Below are positions 18,110 through 26,704 of a stretch of DNA of 64,000 bases, piece after piece. The position numbers and the translations under genes were made by a program. This DNA comes from Bacteroidota bacterium (lineage in GTDB: Bacteria; Bacteroidota; Bacteroidia; AKYH767-A; OLB10): NCBI GenBank assembly GCA_016721435.1, contig JADKIC010000006.1, positions 1 to 64,000 of the forward strand, read 5' to 3'. The first letter of the stretch is position 1; each line of letters opens with the position of its first letter. The notes beneath the pieces are model-generated. The model saw nothing but the letters and a program-made list of their open reading frames with translations, ran no database searches and was not told the DNA's origin.

Positions 18110-18704
18110 TTGGTTTCCGTTTTGCTGATGACCGCCCGGAAATTTTGTGGGAGGAGAAGTGTTCGATTTGAAAGATTGTTTTACTGCTTAGAAGTGAATT
18201 CGGTTTTATTGATTCGGGAATTTTATTTTATCGAAGTGTATCACATGGGTTTATCAAGGTTCTATATTTTCATTGGAAGTACAACCACCTAAAGGACGAC
18301 ATTTTATTAGGCGCGAGACATATTGTAAGTACTCACAAAATAACCGAATTTATAGTAAAATGGAACGCACCGTACGAAGCGTTACAAGTCAGGAATCAGT
18401 AATAGAAATTATGATGAAAGCACGTCTGCAAACGTATAGGACTGTCAACAGTATTTTACTGCATATCTTCTAACAATTGGATCAGGGAGTGACAGAGGCA
18501 AAATTGGTTATGCCGTGGCGCGATGGTGAGAACACCAATTAGCGGCGTGCTTTAATGCATTGTGTTGTATTACAATATAATAAAAGCATAAAAGCGATGG
18601 TGTTATTTTGAAATCCACGAAATTTTAAATTTTTTAACATAAATCATAGGAGCAGTTTGTATAAATTGTTATAAATTGTTGTGAATTTTAAAATTGATAA
18701 ATCA
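18110..18704. other. Intergenic region
   Basis: About 590 bp with only short unsupported ORFs. The duplicated 'ataaattgtt' just before 18681 is the only repeat noted. Probably holds the promoter of the downstream secreted protein. Confidence 0.35.
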
Positions 18705-20471
18705 ATGTCACTAAAATTACCACTCTTAATTCTTGCATTGGTCATTTCAGCTGGAAATGTCACCGGTCAAACAACAGGTCCTCTTCAATGGTCGAAACAA
18801 CATCAGCGACCTGTAACAAGTGCATTGGGTTATGGCCCTCCTCTGGAAGCCTACAATGATGTTAAGGCCCTCAGTTCAGGAAATACGATCGCTGTCGGAT
18901 ACACGGTTGGTGCCAACCCCGGCGTAGTAGAAAATGATGCGCTCGTTCGGAAAATAAACAACAGCACTGGCTCCATTATGAACGAAAGATTTCTTGACTA
19001 TTATGGCGGACTAAAAACGGATGAAGCCATTAAGGTACTCATTGCTGAACCCTATATTTATGTAATCGGCACAGCAACATTTGGTACAGCTCCCAATGAC
19101 AAGGATATGTTTATCATTAAAATGGATACCTCTTTAAATACCATCTGGTCATTCAGCATTAACACGCTGGGAAACCCCAATGACATTGCGGTGGATGCAG
19201 GACTTGATGCTTTTGGAAACATCTACATACTTGGGAACACCACCCGCACCACTACCGGAGGCGACATTATTTTAGTCAAATTGGACAATAACTCAACACA
19301 ATTATTTAAAAAATACTATTCTTCAACCGGCAATTATTACGACGAGGCGAAAGCACTGGCCGTTGAACCCAATGGCGTTTGCAATATCACCGGTTCTTAT
19401 ACTAGTGCCACTTTGGGTTCACGACTCCTGGGGTTGAAAGTGTGGAGTAACGGCGCTCAGCTATGGGCCAAATACCATGATGTTACTTCCGGAGCTGTTC
19501 AACCCGATGAAGGAGTTTCCGTAAGCTATGATCCCGTTAACAACGACATGTATGTTTGCGGACGCGGACGCAATGCCAGTGGTAATTATGATTGGGTGGT
19601 GGTTCGCTTTGCCGGCAGTGATGGAACAAAAATTTGGAGCAAGAAGTATGCGGGAACCAGTAATTACGATGACGCCGGAGCTGAAATCATCTACACAACT
19701 ACCGGCGAACTGTTTGCATGCGGAACAATTAAAACCACTGTCTCCGGTACCGATAGTCCGAACATCCAGTTGCGTAAACTGAACCCGGTCGACGGAGCAA
19801 CGATTTGGAATAAAGTCTATAATTTCCTGAATGGTGCTTTCGGCCCCTCCGAAGAAAAAGCCACCACGATGCTGGTAAGCCCTTCCGGAACTATTTACGT
19901 TGGAGGAACTGTTTATTTCCCCACACCCACCTATTATCAGCCCTACCAGCTGGTGCTTGCTTATAATTCTTCCGGCGTGCAACAATGGACGCATTTGGAA
20001 AGTTCAGGATCTACTTCCGGCACCCAAGGAATCGATGTAAAAGGATTGGCGTACTCCTCCTCTCAAAATGCGCTCTATGCGGCAGGATATAAATACGCGA
20101 CAATAAGTTTCCTCAGCTATTCAACGATCCTTAAGTTCGGACCAACCGCTATTGTTTCGCCATTGCCCGACAGGATTGCGGAGAATGAAGAAGGGTTCAT
20201 ATCTCCATACTTGTTTCCGAATCCCGCAAGCAATTACATACAACTCCAGCGTTTTGATGAAGGGGTCGCGCAACTACAGATAATAAATGCTTCCGGCAAA
20301 TTGATAATGTGGGAGACAGTTCAGGAAGCCATGACACAGGTAGATATCAGCACACTGCCCGCAGGATTGTACGTGGTAAGATACACCTGTAATCAAAGTA
20401 CGCAGACCATGCGTTTTGTAAAAGGAGTAAAGAAGAAACGGACGCTATCGTTGAAATACTTTCCGCGGTAA
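18705..20471 (+). CDS. Secreted beta-propeller protein with T9SS sorting domain
   Basis: Translation most likely begins at the ATG at 18705, which gives a clean signal peptide ('MSLKLPLLILALVISAGN', cut after 'VTGQ'); an upstream GTG at 18681 would add eight residues. The body has repeated blades of the form 'GGDIILVKLDNNSTQLFKK', 'YDWVVVRFAGSDGTKIWSKK' and 'SPNIQLRKLNPVDGATIWNK', an SBBP-like propeller. A T9SS sorting domain starts at 'SPYLFPNPASNYIQL' and ends with a basic tail ('VKKKRTLSLKYFPR') longer than usual. Exported to the cell surface by T9SS; ligand unknown. Confidence 0.8.
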   Translation: MSLKLPLLILALVISAGNVTGQTTGPLQWSKQHQRPVTSALGYGPPLEAYNDVKALSSGNTIAVGYTVGANPGVVENDALVRKINNSTGSIMNERFLDYYGGLKTDEAIKVLIAEPYIYVIGTATFGTAPNDKDMFIIKMDTSLNTIWSFSINTLGNPNDIAVDAGLDAFGNIYILGNTTRTTTGGDIILVKLDNNSTQLFKKYYSSTGNYYDEAKALAVEPNGVCNITGSYTSATLGSRLLGLKVWSNGAQLWAKYHDVTSGAVQPDEGVSVSYDPVNNDMYVCGRGRNASGNYDWVVVRFAGSDGTKIWSKKYAGTSNYDDAGAEIIYTTTGELFACGTIKTTVSGTDSPNIQLRKLNPVDGATIWNKVYNFLNGAFGPSEEKATTMLVSPSGTIYVGGTVYFPTPTYYQPYQLVLAYNSSGVQQWTHLESSGSTSGTQGIDVKGLAYSSSQNALYAAGYKYATISFLSYSTILKFGPTAIVSPLPDRIAENEEGFISPYLFPNPASNYIQLQRFDEGVAQLQIINASGKLIMWETVQEAMTQVDISTLPAGLYVVRYTCNQSTQTMRFVKGVKKKRTLSLKYFPR

Positions 20472-20751
20472 TTCGGCAGCAAAAATTGGCTTGATTGTTT
20501 ACGGGAGTATAACGTTGGGGTCAGTACGTTAAGGAGTGAAAAGTTGTATAATATTTTTGACATCCCGAAAGAGATGCAAGGGGATACCCTTTACCTTAAG
20601 TAGGGGATGTATATATTGAAGTTATACAGCTACTTTTTTCATTTCTTGAAAGTAACATGGTTGCAAATTGATATAAATCATTCTTGCAACTACCAATCTT
20701 CATCTTCCGGATTACCGGAAACAGTTAGTTTCGTATGATGATGCATATGGC

Positions 20752-21429
20752 ATGTTAAAACTGCAAACTACTTTGAACAGCGTACTGTTTATCGCGGGTT
20801 TGTTAATCTCCTCTTGTGCCCCGCAACGCTTTGTGAAGCCGCTCGAAAAACAGCAGCAGGCGTTAAATGCTTCTTTGGGTGGAGTGTTGTTCGATTATAA
20901 TGGAACAACCATACCCATGCCTTTTCTGACGTTGGCTTATGGGTACGGTCTTAATGAAACAACCACCGGATTCGGAGCTTTAAATGTCACCTCGGCACTA
21001 TACGGAAATTTTCAGTTCGAACTGGGATTGACAAAGCAAATTGTAAAGCAAAGGGAATTTCAACCTGCGGTATGCATTACTCCTGTCGCCAATATCATCT
21101 ACCGAAACAGCGATGCCCGGAAACTCTACCCGCAACTGGCAGTCAGCACCTATTGGGAATACGGGAAACACAACGATCTTATCTACCTGAGCCTGGATAA
21201 TTGGTTTGAACTATCCAGGAAAAAAGCCAATAATGAAAAGCAGGAAAATCACCTGCTGTTTATGCCCGCAATCGGTCATTCCTTTCAACGGAAAAAGCAT
21301 TGCTTTAACACCGAATTCAGAATTGTTGCTCCCAACCTTTCCAATGAAGGACTGGTCATCGATTATAAAACACCGCTGAGAACGCACGGAGCCTGCGCCC
21401 TGTTCTTTGGTTATACATTGAAATTCTGA
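20752..21429 (+). CDS. Lipoprotein of unknown function
   Basis: The N-terminus has a lipobox (LLISSC, cysteine near 22), so the protein should be lipid-anchored. The rest alternates hydrophobic and polar residues in a pattern of beta strands ('FQFELGLTKQIV', 'AVCITPVANIIY', 'ACALFFGYTLKF') ending in an aromatic residue, like a small outer-membrane-associated barrel. The alpha/beta hydrolase lipoprotein gene begins two bases after its stop, so the two form an operon. I cannot assign a family. Confidence 0.65.
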   Translation: MLKLQTTLNSVLFIAGLLISSCAPQRFVKPLEKQQQALNASLGGVLFDYNGTTIPMPFLTLAYGYGLNETTTGFGALNVTSALYGNFQFELGLTKQIVKQREFQPAVCITPVANIIYRNSDARKLYPQLAVSTYWEYGKHNDLIYLSLDNWFELSRKKANNEKQENHLLFMPAIGHSFQRKKHCFNTEFRIVAPNLSNEGLVIDYKTPLRTHGACALFFGYTLKF

Positions 21430-21431
21430 AA

Positions 21432-22322
21432 ATGAAAAAGTTGATTTCCCTCTTTCCTTTGTTGCTCCTGTTCACAGGATGCCTCACGCTGGACGATAAC
21501 CTGTTCAACAATGAAAAAATTACGGAGTACCGGTTGAAGAATTATGAAGGTGAGGTGGATTTCAAATTGAACGCGAGCTATGCTATTCCTGACAGTCTGG
21601 TTCATTTGTTCACCTTGAGTTCTCAAACTGCGAATGAAAATTCTGCTACAACCATCTATGCCGTTTACATTGGTGACATCAGTCGCATCGGTGTTGATAC
21701 AGTCATCATGTACTGTCACGGTAACCGTGATCATATGGATTTCTACTGGCCGCGTGCGCAATTGCTGGCCAATACAGGAGGTAAAAACCGTTACGGTGTG
21801 CTGATGATGGACTACCGTGGTTTTGGCATGTCGGATGGTCATCCGGATGAAGAAGGACTCTATGCGGATGTAGATGCGGCGTTGAATTGGTTAAAGAGCA
21901 AGGGACTTCAAAAAGAAAGACTCGTTATTTATGGTTTTAGTTTAGGTTGCGCTCCTGCAACGAAGATGTGTGCACATCAATATTCTCTCAAGCCTTCTAA
22001 AATACTCCTGGAAGCGCCCTTTGCTTCTCCGGAAGTGATGATTCAGGATGGCACCGGTCTCGCGTTACCCGGAGCATTTTTTACGAGTTTCACGTTGAAC
22101 AATGCGGAAGAAATCCGGCGTGTGGATCAGCCTTTTTTCTGGATTCACGGAGAAGCAGATGATTTCTTAAATGTGGATACGCACGGGCAGGTGGTGTACG
22201 ACCATTATATCGGGTTGTACAAGGAGGCGCATCGGATCCCGGGTGCGGATCATGGTTCGATTCAAACCACGATGGGTATTCAGAATTATTTGATGAGTGT
22301 GGAGGATTTTATTTTGAAGTAA
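21432..22322 (+). CDS. Alpha/beta-hydrolase lipoprotein
   Basis: A lipobox (LLLFTGC, cysteine near 17) predicts a lipid-anchored protein. The body is an alpha/beta hydrolase: oxyanion region 'VIMYCHGNRDH' (about 96-106), 'DYRGFGMSDG' (about 133-142), nucleophile elbow GFSLG (about 168-172), acid 'HGEADDF' and catalytic histidine in 'GADHGS'. This layout resembles BEM46-like serine hydrolases. Substrate unknown; probably an esterase or peptidase in the periplasm or at the cell surface. It lies two bases after the preceding lipoprotein gene and is surely cotranscribed with it. Confidence 0.8.
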   Translation: MKKLISLFPLLLLFTGCLTLDDNLFNNEKITEYRLKNYEGEVDFKLNASYAIPDSLVHLFTLSSQTANENSATTIYAVYIGDISRIGVDTVIMYCHGNRDHMDFYWPRAQLLANTGGKNRYGVLMMDYRGFGMSDGHPDEEGLYADVDAALNWLKSKGLQKERLVIYGFSLGCAPATKMCAHQYSLKPSKILLEAPFASPEVMIQDGTGLALPGAFFTSFTLNNAEEIRRVDQPFFWIHGEADDFLNVDTHGQVVYDHYIGLYKEAHRIPGADHGSIQTTMGIQNYLMSVEDFILK

Positions 22323-22711
22323 ATTTCAAGTAAGTAGCGACAGCATTTCCCATATCGATGCATTGCGTCTACCGGTTTTACTTTTCTGAGAGAAATCATT
22401 TTTTCTACTATTGAATCTCTAATTATAAAAGGCCAGTTCCATTGCAGAAGCAACTATCGGACGGAAATCCATAATTATGATAAGCGGCCGGAGTAAACGA
22501 ATAACAATAGTGCTGATAACGTTCGCAGACACCAGGCTGAAACCTACCGAAGGACAATTCCATGTATCCGGGATACCTCCTTTTTTACTTCCAATTGTAA
22601 GTACCCCCCAAATCCGAACAATCTAAAAGTTGAGAAAAATTTCTCGAATAAATAATCCGCAATGTTTTAACATTTGAATTAACCAACTAAATTCGATTTC
22701 TCCCTATATCC
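22323..22711. other. Intergenic region
   Basis: About 390 bp downstream of both flanking genes, which converge here. No supported ORF, terminator or repeat was found. Confidence 0.3.
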
Positions 22712-24706
22712 CTACGGAGTAGAAAAATCAAACTGAGGAAACTCATTCGGGAATAACATGCTGTGTTTGCTCCATGTTTCTATTGTACTGCGATGTCTGG
22801 CAACGATGTAATATCTGTTTCCGGGAATTAATCCTGAGAAGGTAAACAGCGCTTCACCGGTTCTGCTCAGTGCTTTTGTACTGGAAGAAACCAGATTTAA
22901 TGAGGCGGAGTCTGCAAGGAATATGGTCAAACTATCACTTAACTGCGGCAGATTGATCGGATCTATTGCGGCTATCATCGAATCTGTTCCTCCATCATAG
23001 AGACCTTCAATGATTGTTTTCAGTAATAGACTAATAGAACATGCATAAACAGGAGCAGTAATTGTATTTGAAGTGGCTGTCGCACTGGTAACACAAGATG
23101 CATTGGAAGTCATTATAACCTTGACGGAGTCGCCATGGTTTAGCGTTGAGGTAACAAGTGAGTTGCCTGTGCCGGTATTTATATTGTTAACTTTCCATTG
23201 GTAGGCCGGGGTGGCTCCTCCATTGGTTGGTGTAGGCGTGAATGTTATCGCACTTCCCTTACATCTGTTGCCGGCAGGACTCTTTGTAATACTAACGGCC
23301 GGTGTTACATTCGGGCTTACCGTAACAGTCAGGGAATTTGAAACCACCGGACTATTGGTCACACAATTCGCATTGCTTGTTAATGTACAGTTTACAACAT
23401 CATTATTTAAAAGTGAAGTAGTTGTATAGGTTGAACTATTGGTTCCAACGTTGGCTCCGTTCTTCTTCCATTGGTACGCTGGTGCAAGTCCCGGATTGGT
23501 AACACTTGAATTGAAGGTGGCACTGCTCCCTGCGCATACTGCTCCGGATGGTGTTCTTGTTATGGAGATGCCTGCTGTTACGTTTGTACTTACATTAAAG
23601 GTGGTTTCACTCGTTACTCCCTGATAAATTATCTGATACTTCCAGGTGCCTGTAAGCGGGCTGGAAGGTAATACCCAGCTATACCACCACCATGAACCAC
23701 TATAATAGGTAGTGAACGTCTGCGTCCATTGTTGCCAAACCACATTGTTGGGCTGAATTAATTTATGCAAAACCTGTTGCCCATTCTGTTGATCTCTGTA
23801 TGACGCTGTACAATAAATGGTATTTCCCTGGCAGAATTGCGAGGCAATATTGGGTAACTCCTGCGTAGGGCAAGCGGGATAACTGGCTGCAGATTTTCCT
23901 ACCATTAATTTATTGAGCTTGCTGACATAGTAAGGTTCCTGATTTGCCCATAAAGAAGCATTGGTATTGCAAGGGCCGTTCCATGGGTCTAGTGTAGTAT
24001 TGGTATTACTCCTCAACTCAAAGTGTAGATGTGGCCCTGTTGAACTGCCGGAGCTCCCGACTACTCCTAAATATTCTCCTGCCACTACTGTTTGTCCTAT
24101 GGCTTTAGTGGTCAATGAGCCAGTCTTTAAGTGTCCATACCAGGCAACTGACCCGTCACTATGTTGTACATAGACCGCATTCCAGTTGTTGTTATTAAAA
24201 CCACAATTACGATCAAAATTTCCGTCGGACTTATAAACTATTGTTCCGGGTGCGGCTGCAATTACCTGCACCAGATTATTATCCATCTGATACCACGGAA
24301 ATGGCCAGAGGTATATATCAGTCCCGCTATGATTGTATCCTGAACTCAAATCGTAGGTTCTTGTTCCACAGTTATAATCCTGAAGCTGGTTCGGAAACGC
24401 AGGGTTTCTGTCAATATAATTCGAGATACCACAATACCCGGGATCTGTATTACCGGGTGCCGGTTGAAGTGGCCAGATCAATGCAGGAGGAAGCAATTGC
24501 TGCCCGGATGGGGTAAGTCCCAGCGAATCGATATTTTTATCAATAGCCTTTTGTATGGCATTTTGTTGAGCCGGGGTCAACTCATCCATGGGGCCGGCAG
24601 GAACGCCTCCGCCACCAGAGTCAACCGGAGCAATTACCTGAGCGTAAGAATCACAGGTGATTAAAATTAATAAAAATCTAATTGATAATTTGTACAGTAA
24701 ATTCAT
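22712..24706 (-). CDS. Secreted M23-family peptidoglycan endopeptidase with Ig-like repeats
   Basis: I place the start at 24706, which opens directly on a signal peptide ('MNLLYKLSIRFLLILITC', cut near 'SYAQ'); an ATG 45 bases upstream would add a charged leader. After a 90-residue linker the M23 (LytM) domain shows HSGTD, 'VYVQHSDGSVAWYGHLK', 'GSSGSSTGPHLHFEL', i.e. the HxxxD and HxH zinc ligands, so it should be active. Two Ig-like repeats follow ('PAYQWKKNGANVG', 'PAYQWKVNNINTG'). The C-terminus is not a T9SS domain but a module ending 'YYIVARHRSTIETWSK' that recurs in the S8 protease at 58237-60002. Confidence 0.85.
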   Translation of the reverse strand: MNLLYKLSIRFLLILITCDSYAQVIAPVDSGGGGVPAGPMDELTPAQQNAIQKAIDKNIDSLGLTPSGQQLLPPALIWPLQPAPGNTDPGYCGISNYIDRNPAFPNQLQDYNCGTRTYDLSSGYNHSGTDIYLWPFPWYQMDNNLVQVIAAAPGTIVYKSDGNFDRNCGFNNNNWNAVYVQHSDGSVAWYGHLKTGSLTTKAIGQTVVAGEYLGVVGSSGSSTGPHLHFELRSNTNTTLDPWNGPCNTNASLWANQEPYYVSKLNKLMVGKSAASYPACPTQELPNIASQFCQGNTIYCTASYRDQQNGQQVLHKLIQPNNVVWQQWTQTFTTYYSGSWWWYSWVLPSSPLTGTWKYQIIYQGVTSETTFNVSTNVTAGISITRTPSGAVCAGSSATFNSSVTNPGLAPAYQWKKNGANVGTNSSTYTTTSLLNNDVVNCTLTSNANCVTNSPVVSNSLTVTVSPNVTPAVSITKSPAGNRCKGSAITFTPTPTNGGATPAYQWKVNNINTGTGNSLVTSTLNHGDSVKVIMTSNASCVTSATATSNTITAPVYACSISLLLKTIIEGLYDGGTDSMIAAIDPINLPQLSDSLTIFLADSASLNLVSSSTKALSRTGEALFTFSGLIPGNRYYIVARHRSTIETWSKHSMLFPNEFPQFDFSTP

Positions 24707-25114
24707 TTTATGAGTTGATTTAATGAAATTAAGCTTCGAATTTAATAACAAAAAAGTACAGTTGCAACACTAAGCCATACCCTCCGTCTGATCAATTTAT
24801 AAACTACTTCGGCCAGTCTTTGTGGTTGTAGGATACATGCATTTACTAAATCCATTGGTCCGGAATTTTGGAAGGAGATTACGCTTAAGGAAAACGTATT
24901 TGCAGGCACTGTAATTCCGTAATAGTTGAAAGGGACTTTTGTATTTATAACCCATGCGGAGTTATAACGAGTTGTTAAATACTAAGAATAGATTTGAAAG
25001 CGCTGATGGATGCTGAGGTATAGTAACTGTTAAGTTGAAATGGTGAAAAAGACCATATTTATTAAATAAATGATTCAACTTTTTAATACAATTGAATGAG
25101 AGCTTTGCTACAAC
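24707..25114. other. Intergenic region between the M23 gene and peptide cluster 1
   Basis: About 400 bp without a supported gene. It must contain the promoter of the M23 gene. The last bases lead into the terminator of the peptide cluster. Confidence 0.35.
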
Positions 25115-25143
25115 AAAAAAAGGGAAACCCTCTCGGATTTCCC
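25115..25143 (-). terminator. Rho-independent terminator of peptide unit 1
   Basis: On the minus strand GGGAAATCC pairs with GGGTTTCCC around a GAGA loop (25122-25143), followed by seven Ts. It closes the B1-A1 transcription unit. Confidence 0.8.
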
Positions 25144-25167
25144 TGAAAAAACACATTGCTATTTAAA

Positions 25168-25191
25168 GAAGTGAACTTACGGCTTCACTTC
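25168..25191 (-). other. CCGTAA-loop hairpin after precursor A1
   Basis: Minus-strand arms GAAGTGAA and TTCACTTC enclose GCCGTAAG. It lies 12 nt past the A1 stop. The loop is shared with hairpins after other precursors while the stem sequence differs but still pairs. Confidence 0.65.
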
Positions 25192-25202
25192 GAAGAGTAG
25201 TT

Positions 25203-25406
25203 TTATTTTTTAATGGTGCACATCACACTGGGGCAACCAATTCCGGTAGGACATCCTGCTGAACAGGCCAATGTACCACATGGATTTGTAAGATTAGGAA
25301 TGCATTTGGCTGTTTTAGCACCACCGTTGATTTGATCAAGGGCACTATTACTAAGGTTAGAGATGGTTGTTTTATTTAAGCTAAGTTTGTTGATAGACTT
25401 TTTCAT
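25203..25406 (-). CDS. GG-leader peptide precursor A1 (lanthipeptide-like)
   Basis: A 67-residue peptide. The leader (MKKSINKLSLNKTTISNL...LDQINGG, ending at residue 29) matches the Bacteroidota double-glycine leader with LxLNKxTIxNL. The core of 38 residues has six cysteines and many Thr/Ser and ends 'CTIKK'. Bacteroidota precursors of this style are modified to class I lanthipeptides or related RiPPs and cut after GG on export; that this one is a lanthipeptide is inference. It is the second gene of a B-A unit, 60 nt after B1, and is identical in protein sequence to A2 at 26104-26307. Confidence 0.85.
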   Translation of the reverse strand: MKKSINKLSLNKTTISNLSNSALDQINGGAKTAKCIPNLTNPCGTLACSAGCPTGIGCPSVMCTIKK

Positions 25407-25437
25407 GATGAGAAATTTTTATTTGTTGGAGATTCAA

Positions 25438-25455
25438 ATGAACTTACGGGTTCAT
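25438..25455 (-). other. CCGTAA-loop hairpin after precursor B1
   Basis: Minus-strand arms ATGAAC and GTTCAT enclose CCGTAA, 14 nt past the B1 stop and in front of A1. Same loop as the hairpin at 25168-25191 with a different stem. Confidence 0.6.
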
Positions 25456-25469
25456 AAATTACTTGTGGA

Positions 25470-25664
25470 TTATTTAACAACAGTGCAGTTACAGGCAGAG
25501 CAGGTTGCCGGAGCCGTAGATGGACAGCCTTTTGTTAGTGGAGGCATGCATACCACCGGAGCTTTGGATCCTTTACCTCCACCGACCATCTGATTCATTT
25601 CATTGGCATAAAGATTAGAGATCGTCATTTTGTTTAAGCTGAGTTTGTTGATGTTCTTTTTCAT
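25470..25664 (-). CDS. GG-leader peptide precursor B1 (lanthipeptide-like)
   Basis: A 64-residue peptide with the leader 'MKKNINKLSLNKMTISNLYA' continuing to MVGG at residue 29. The 35-residue core is rich in Pro, Thr, Ser and has five cysteines, closing with 'CSACNCTVVK'. It is the first gene of a two-peptide unit driven by the promoter at 25705-25804 and is followed by A1. Almost identical to B2 (26371-26565) and related to B3 (41135-41326), so type B occurs in both clusters. Pairing of B with A in the same transcript recalls two-component lantibiotics, but activity is unknown. Confidence 0.85.
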   Translation of the reverse strand: MKKNINKLSLNKMTISNLYANEMNQMVGGGKGSKAPVVCMPPLTKGCPSTAPATCSACNCTVVK

Positions 25665-25704
25665 AATGTGTGTGTTTTATTTTTTTAGATGTTGTTATCG
25701 TTGA

Positions 25705-25804
25705 TTGACAAGTCAAAGGTAGGTCAGCCATAAGGGGACCGTACAGAACTATTTATAACCGGCCGTTTGGCTTTGTAAATGGTATACTATGCCTTGTAGA
25801 TGGT
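25705..25804 (-). promoter_or_regulatory. Promoter module of peptide unit 1 (triple direct repeat, -7 box, palindrome)
   Basis: Read 5'-3' on the minus strand: direct repeats at 25793-25804, 25772-25783 and 25752-25763 (21 and 20 bp apart), AGTTCT at 25745-25750, 23 nt of variable sequence, TACCTTTG (-7 box) at 25714-25721, overlapping the palindrome TTGACTTGTCAA at 25705-25716. The same arrangement recurs upstream of the other units. Confidence 0.8.
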
Positions 25805-25934
25805 TATCCGATTTAAAGTAAATGGCGGGCTACCAATGGGTGCCCAATGGGTTTTACCAGGGAGATGATAAGTCCGGGTTGTAGTTCGGTATAGCTACAA
25901 CAACGCTAAGCCACTTACTATTGGTAATAAAAAT

Positions 25935-25955
25935 GTGAAACCCCACGGATTTCCC
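25935..25955 (-). terminator. Degenerate terminator of peptide unit 2
   Basis: The minus strand reads GGGAAATCC then GGGGTTTCAC and ATTTTTATT, an imperfect copy of the terminator at 25115-25143 with a mismatched stem base and a broken T-tract. Confidence 0.5.
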
Positions 25956-25980
25956 TGAAAAAACGCATTGCTATTTAAAG

Positions 25981-26002
25981 AAGTGGACTTACGGGTCCAC
26001 TT
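25981..26002 (-). other. CCGTAA-loop hairpin, unit 2 distal copy
   Basis: Minus-strand arms AAGTGGAC and GTCCACTT, eight perfect pairs, enclose CCGTAA. Compared with 25168-25191 the stem has changed on both sides at paired positions (covariation). A shortened copy of the hairpin (stem TGGAC/GTCCA) recurs at about 26073-26088. Confidence 0.65.
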
Positions 26003-26162
26003 TGAAGAGTAGTTTTATTTTTTAATGGTGCACATTACACTGGGGCAACCAATTCCGGTAGGACATCCTGCTTGGACTTACGGGTCCACTTTGAAGAGTA
26101 CAATTATTTTTTAATGGTGCACATTACACTGGGGCAACCAATTCCGGTAGGACATCCTGCTG
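25985..26162. repeat. 89-bp tandem duplication at the 3' end of precursor A2
   Basis: The block starting 'ggacttacgggtccac' at 25985 recurs at 26074, 89 bp on. Each unit carries the CCGTAA hairpin and the last codons of a type-A core ('GCPSVMCTIKK'). Only the unit joined to a leader (26104-26307) is a full gene; the other is a truncated core. Confidence 0.75.
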
Positions 26163-26307
26163 AACAGGCCAATGTGCCACAAGGATTAGTAAGATTAGGA
26201 ATGCATTTGGCTGTTTTAGCACCACCGTTGATTTGATCAAGTGCACTATTGCTAAGGTTAGAGATGGTTGTTTTATTTAAGCTAAGTTTGTTGATAGACT
26301 TTTTCAT
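26104..26307 (-). CDS. GG-leader peptide precursor A2, identical protein to A1
   Basis: The 67-residue product is identical to A1 at 25203-25406, with a few silent differences in the DNA. Leader to GG at residue 29, core with six cysteines. The A1-A2 and B1-B2 distances are both 901 bp, so the B-A unit was duplicated as a block, recently. It is downstream of B2 and upstream of a duplicated 3' end. Two copies of the same core suggest selection for dosage, or simply a young tandem duplication. Confidence 0.85.
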   Translation of the reverse strand: MKKSINKLSLNKTTISNLSNSALDQINGGAKTAKCIPNLTNPCGTLACSAGCPTGIGCPSVMCTIKK

Positions 26308-26338
26308 GATGATAATTTTTTATTTGTTGGAGATTTAA

Positions 26339-26356
26339 ATGAACTTACGGGTTCAT
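26339..26356 (-). other. CCGTAA-loop hairpin after precursor B2
   Basis: Minus-strand arms ATGAAC and GTTCAT around CCGTAA, 14 nt past the B2 stop; same as the hairpin after B1. Confidence 0.6.
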
Positions 26357-26370
26357 AAATTACTTGTGGA

Positions 26371-26565
26371 TTATTTAACAACAGTGCAGTTACAAGCTGA
26401 GCAAGTTGCCGGAGCCGTAGATGGACAGCCTTTTGTTAGTGGAGGCATGCATACCACCGGAGCTTTGGATCCTTTACCACCACCGACCATCTGATTCATT
26501 TCATTGGCATAAAGATTAGAGATCGTCATTTTGTTTAAGCTGAGTTTGTGGATAGACTTTTTCAT
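26371..26565 (-). CDS. GG-leader peptide precursor B2
   Basis: The 64-residue peptide differs from B1 at two leader residues (SIH in place of NIN) and has the same core with five cysteines. The leader ends MVGG at residue 29. It opens the second B-A unit, under the promoter module at 26605-26704. As the core is unchanged while the leader varies slightly, the mature product would be the same as from B1. Confidence 0.85.
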   Translation of the reverse strand: MKKSIHKLSLNKMTISNLYANEMNQMVGGGKGSKAPVVCMPPLTKGCPSTAPATCSACNCTVVK

Positions 26566-26604
26566 GATGTTTGTTTTTTATTGGTTAGATGTTGTTATCG
26601 TTGA

Positions 26605-26704
26605 TTGACAAGTCAAAGGTAGGTCGGCCACAAGGGAACCGTATAGAACTCTTCACCAGCGGTCGTTTGGCTTTGTAAATGGTAGCTTGTTATTTGTAAA
26701 CGGC
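26605..26704 (-). promoter_or_regulatory. Promoter module of peptide unit 2
   Basis: Direct repeats on the minus strand at 26693-26704, 26672-26683 and 26652-26663 (21 and 20 bp apart), AGTTCT at 26645-26650, TACCTTTG at 26614-26621 and palindrome TTGACTTGTCAA at 26605-26616. The distance from AGTTCT to TACCTTTG is again 23 nt. Confidence 0.8.

Noticed and set aside
18273..18473. 66-residue ORF upstream of the secreted protein at 18705
   Set aside because: No domain, signal or homologous pattern; overlapping short ORFs in other frames are just as open.
20560..20650. Remnant of a second T9SS sorting domain ('GMYILKLYS') after the 18705-20471 gene
   Set aside because: Only about ten residues match and the frame is closed by stops on both sides; too short to call.
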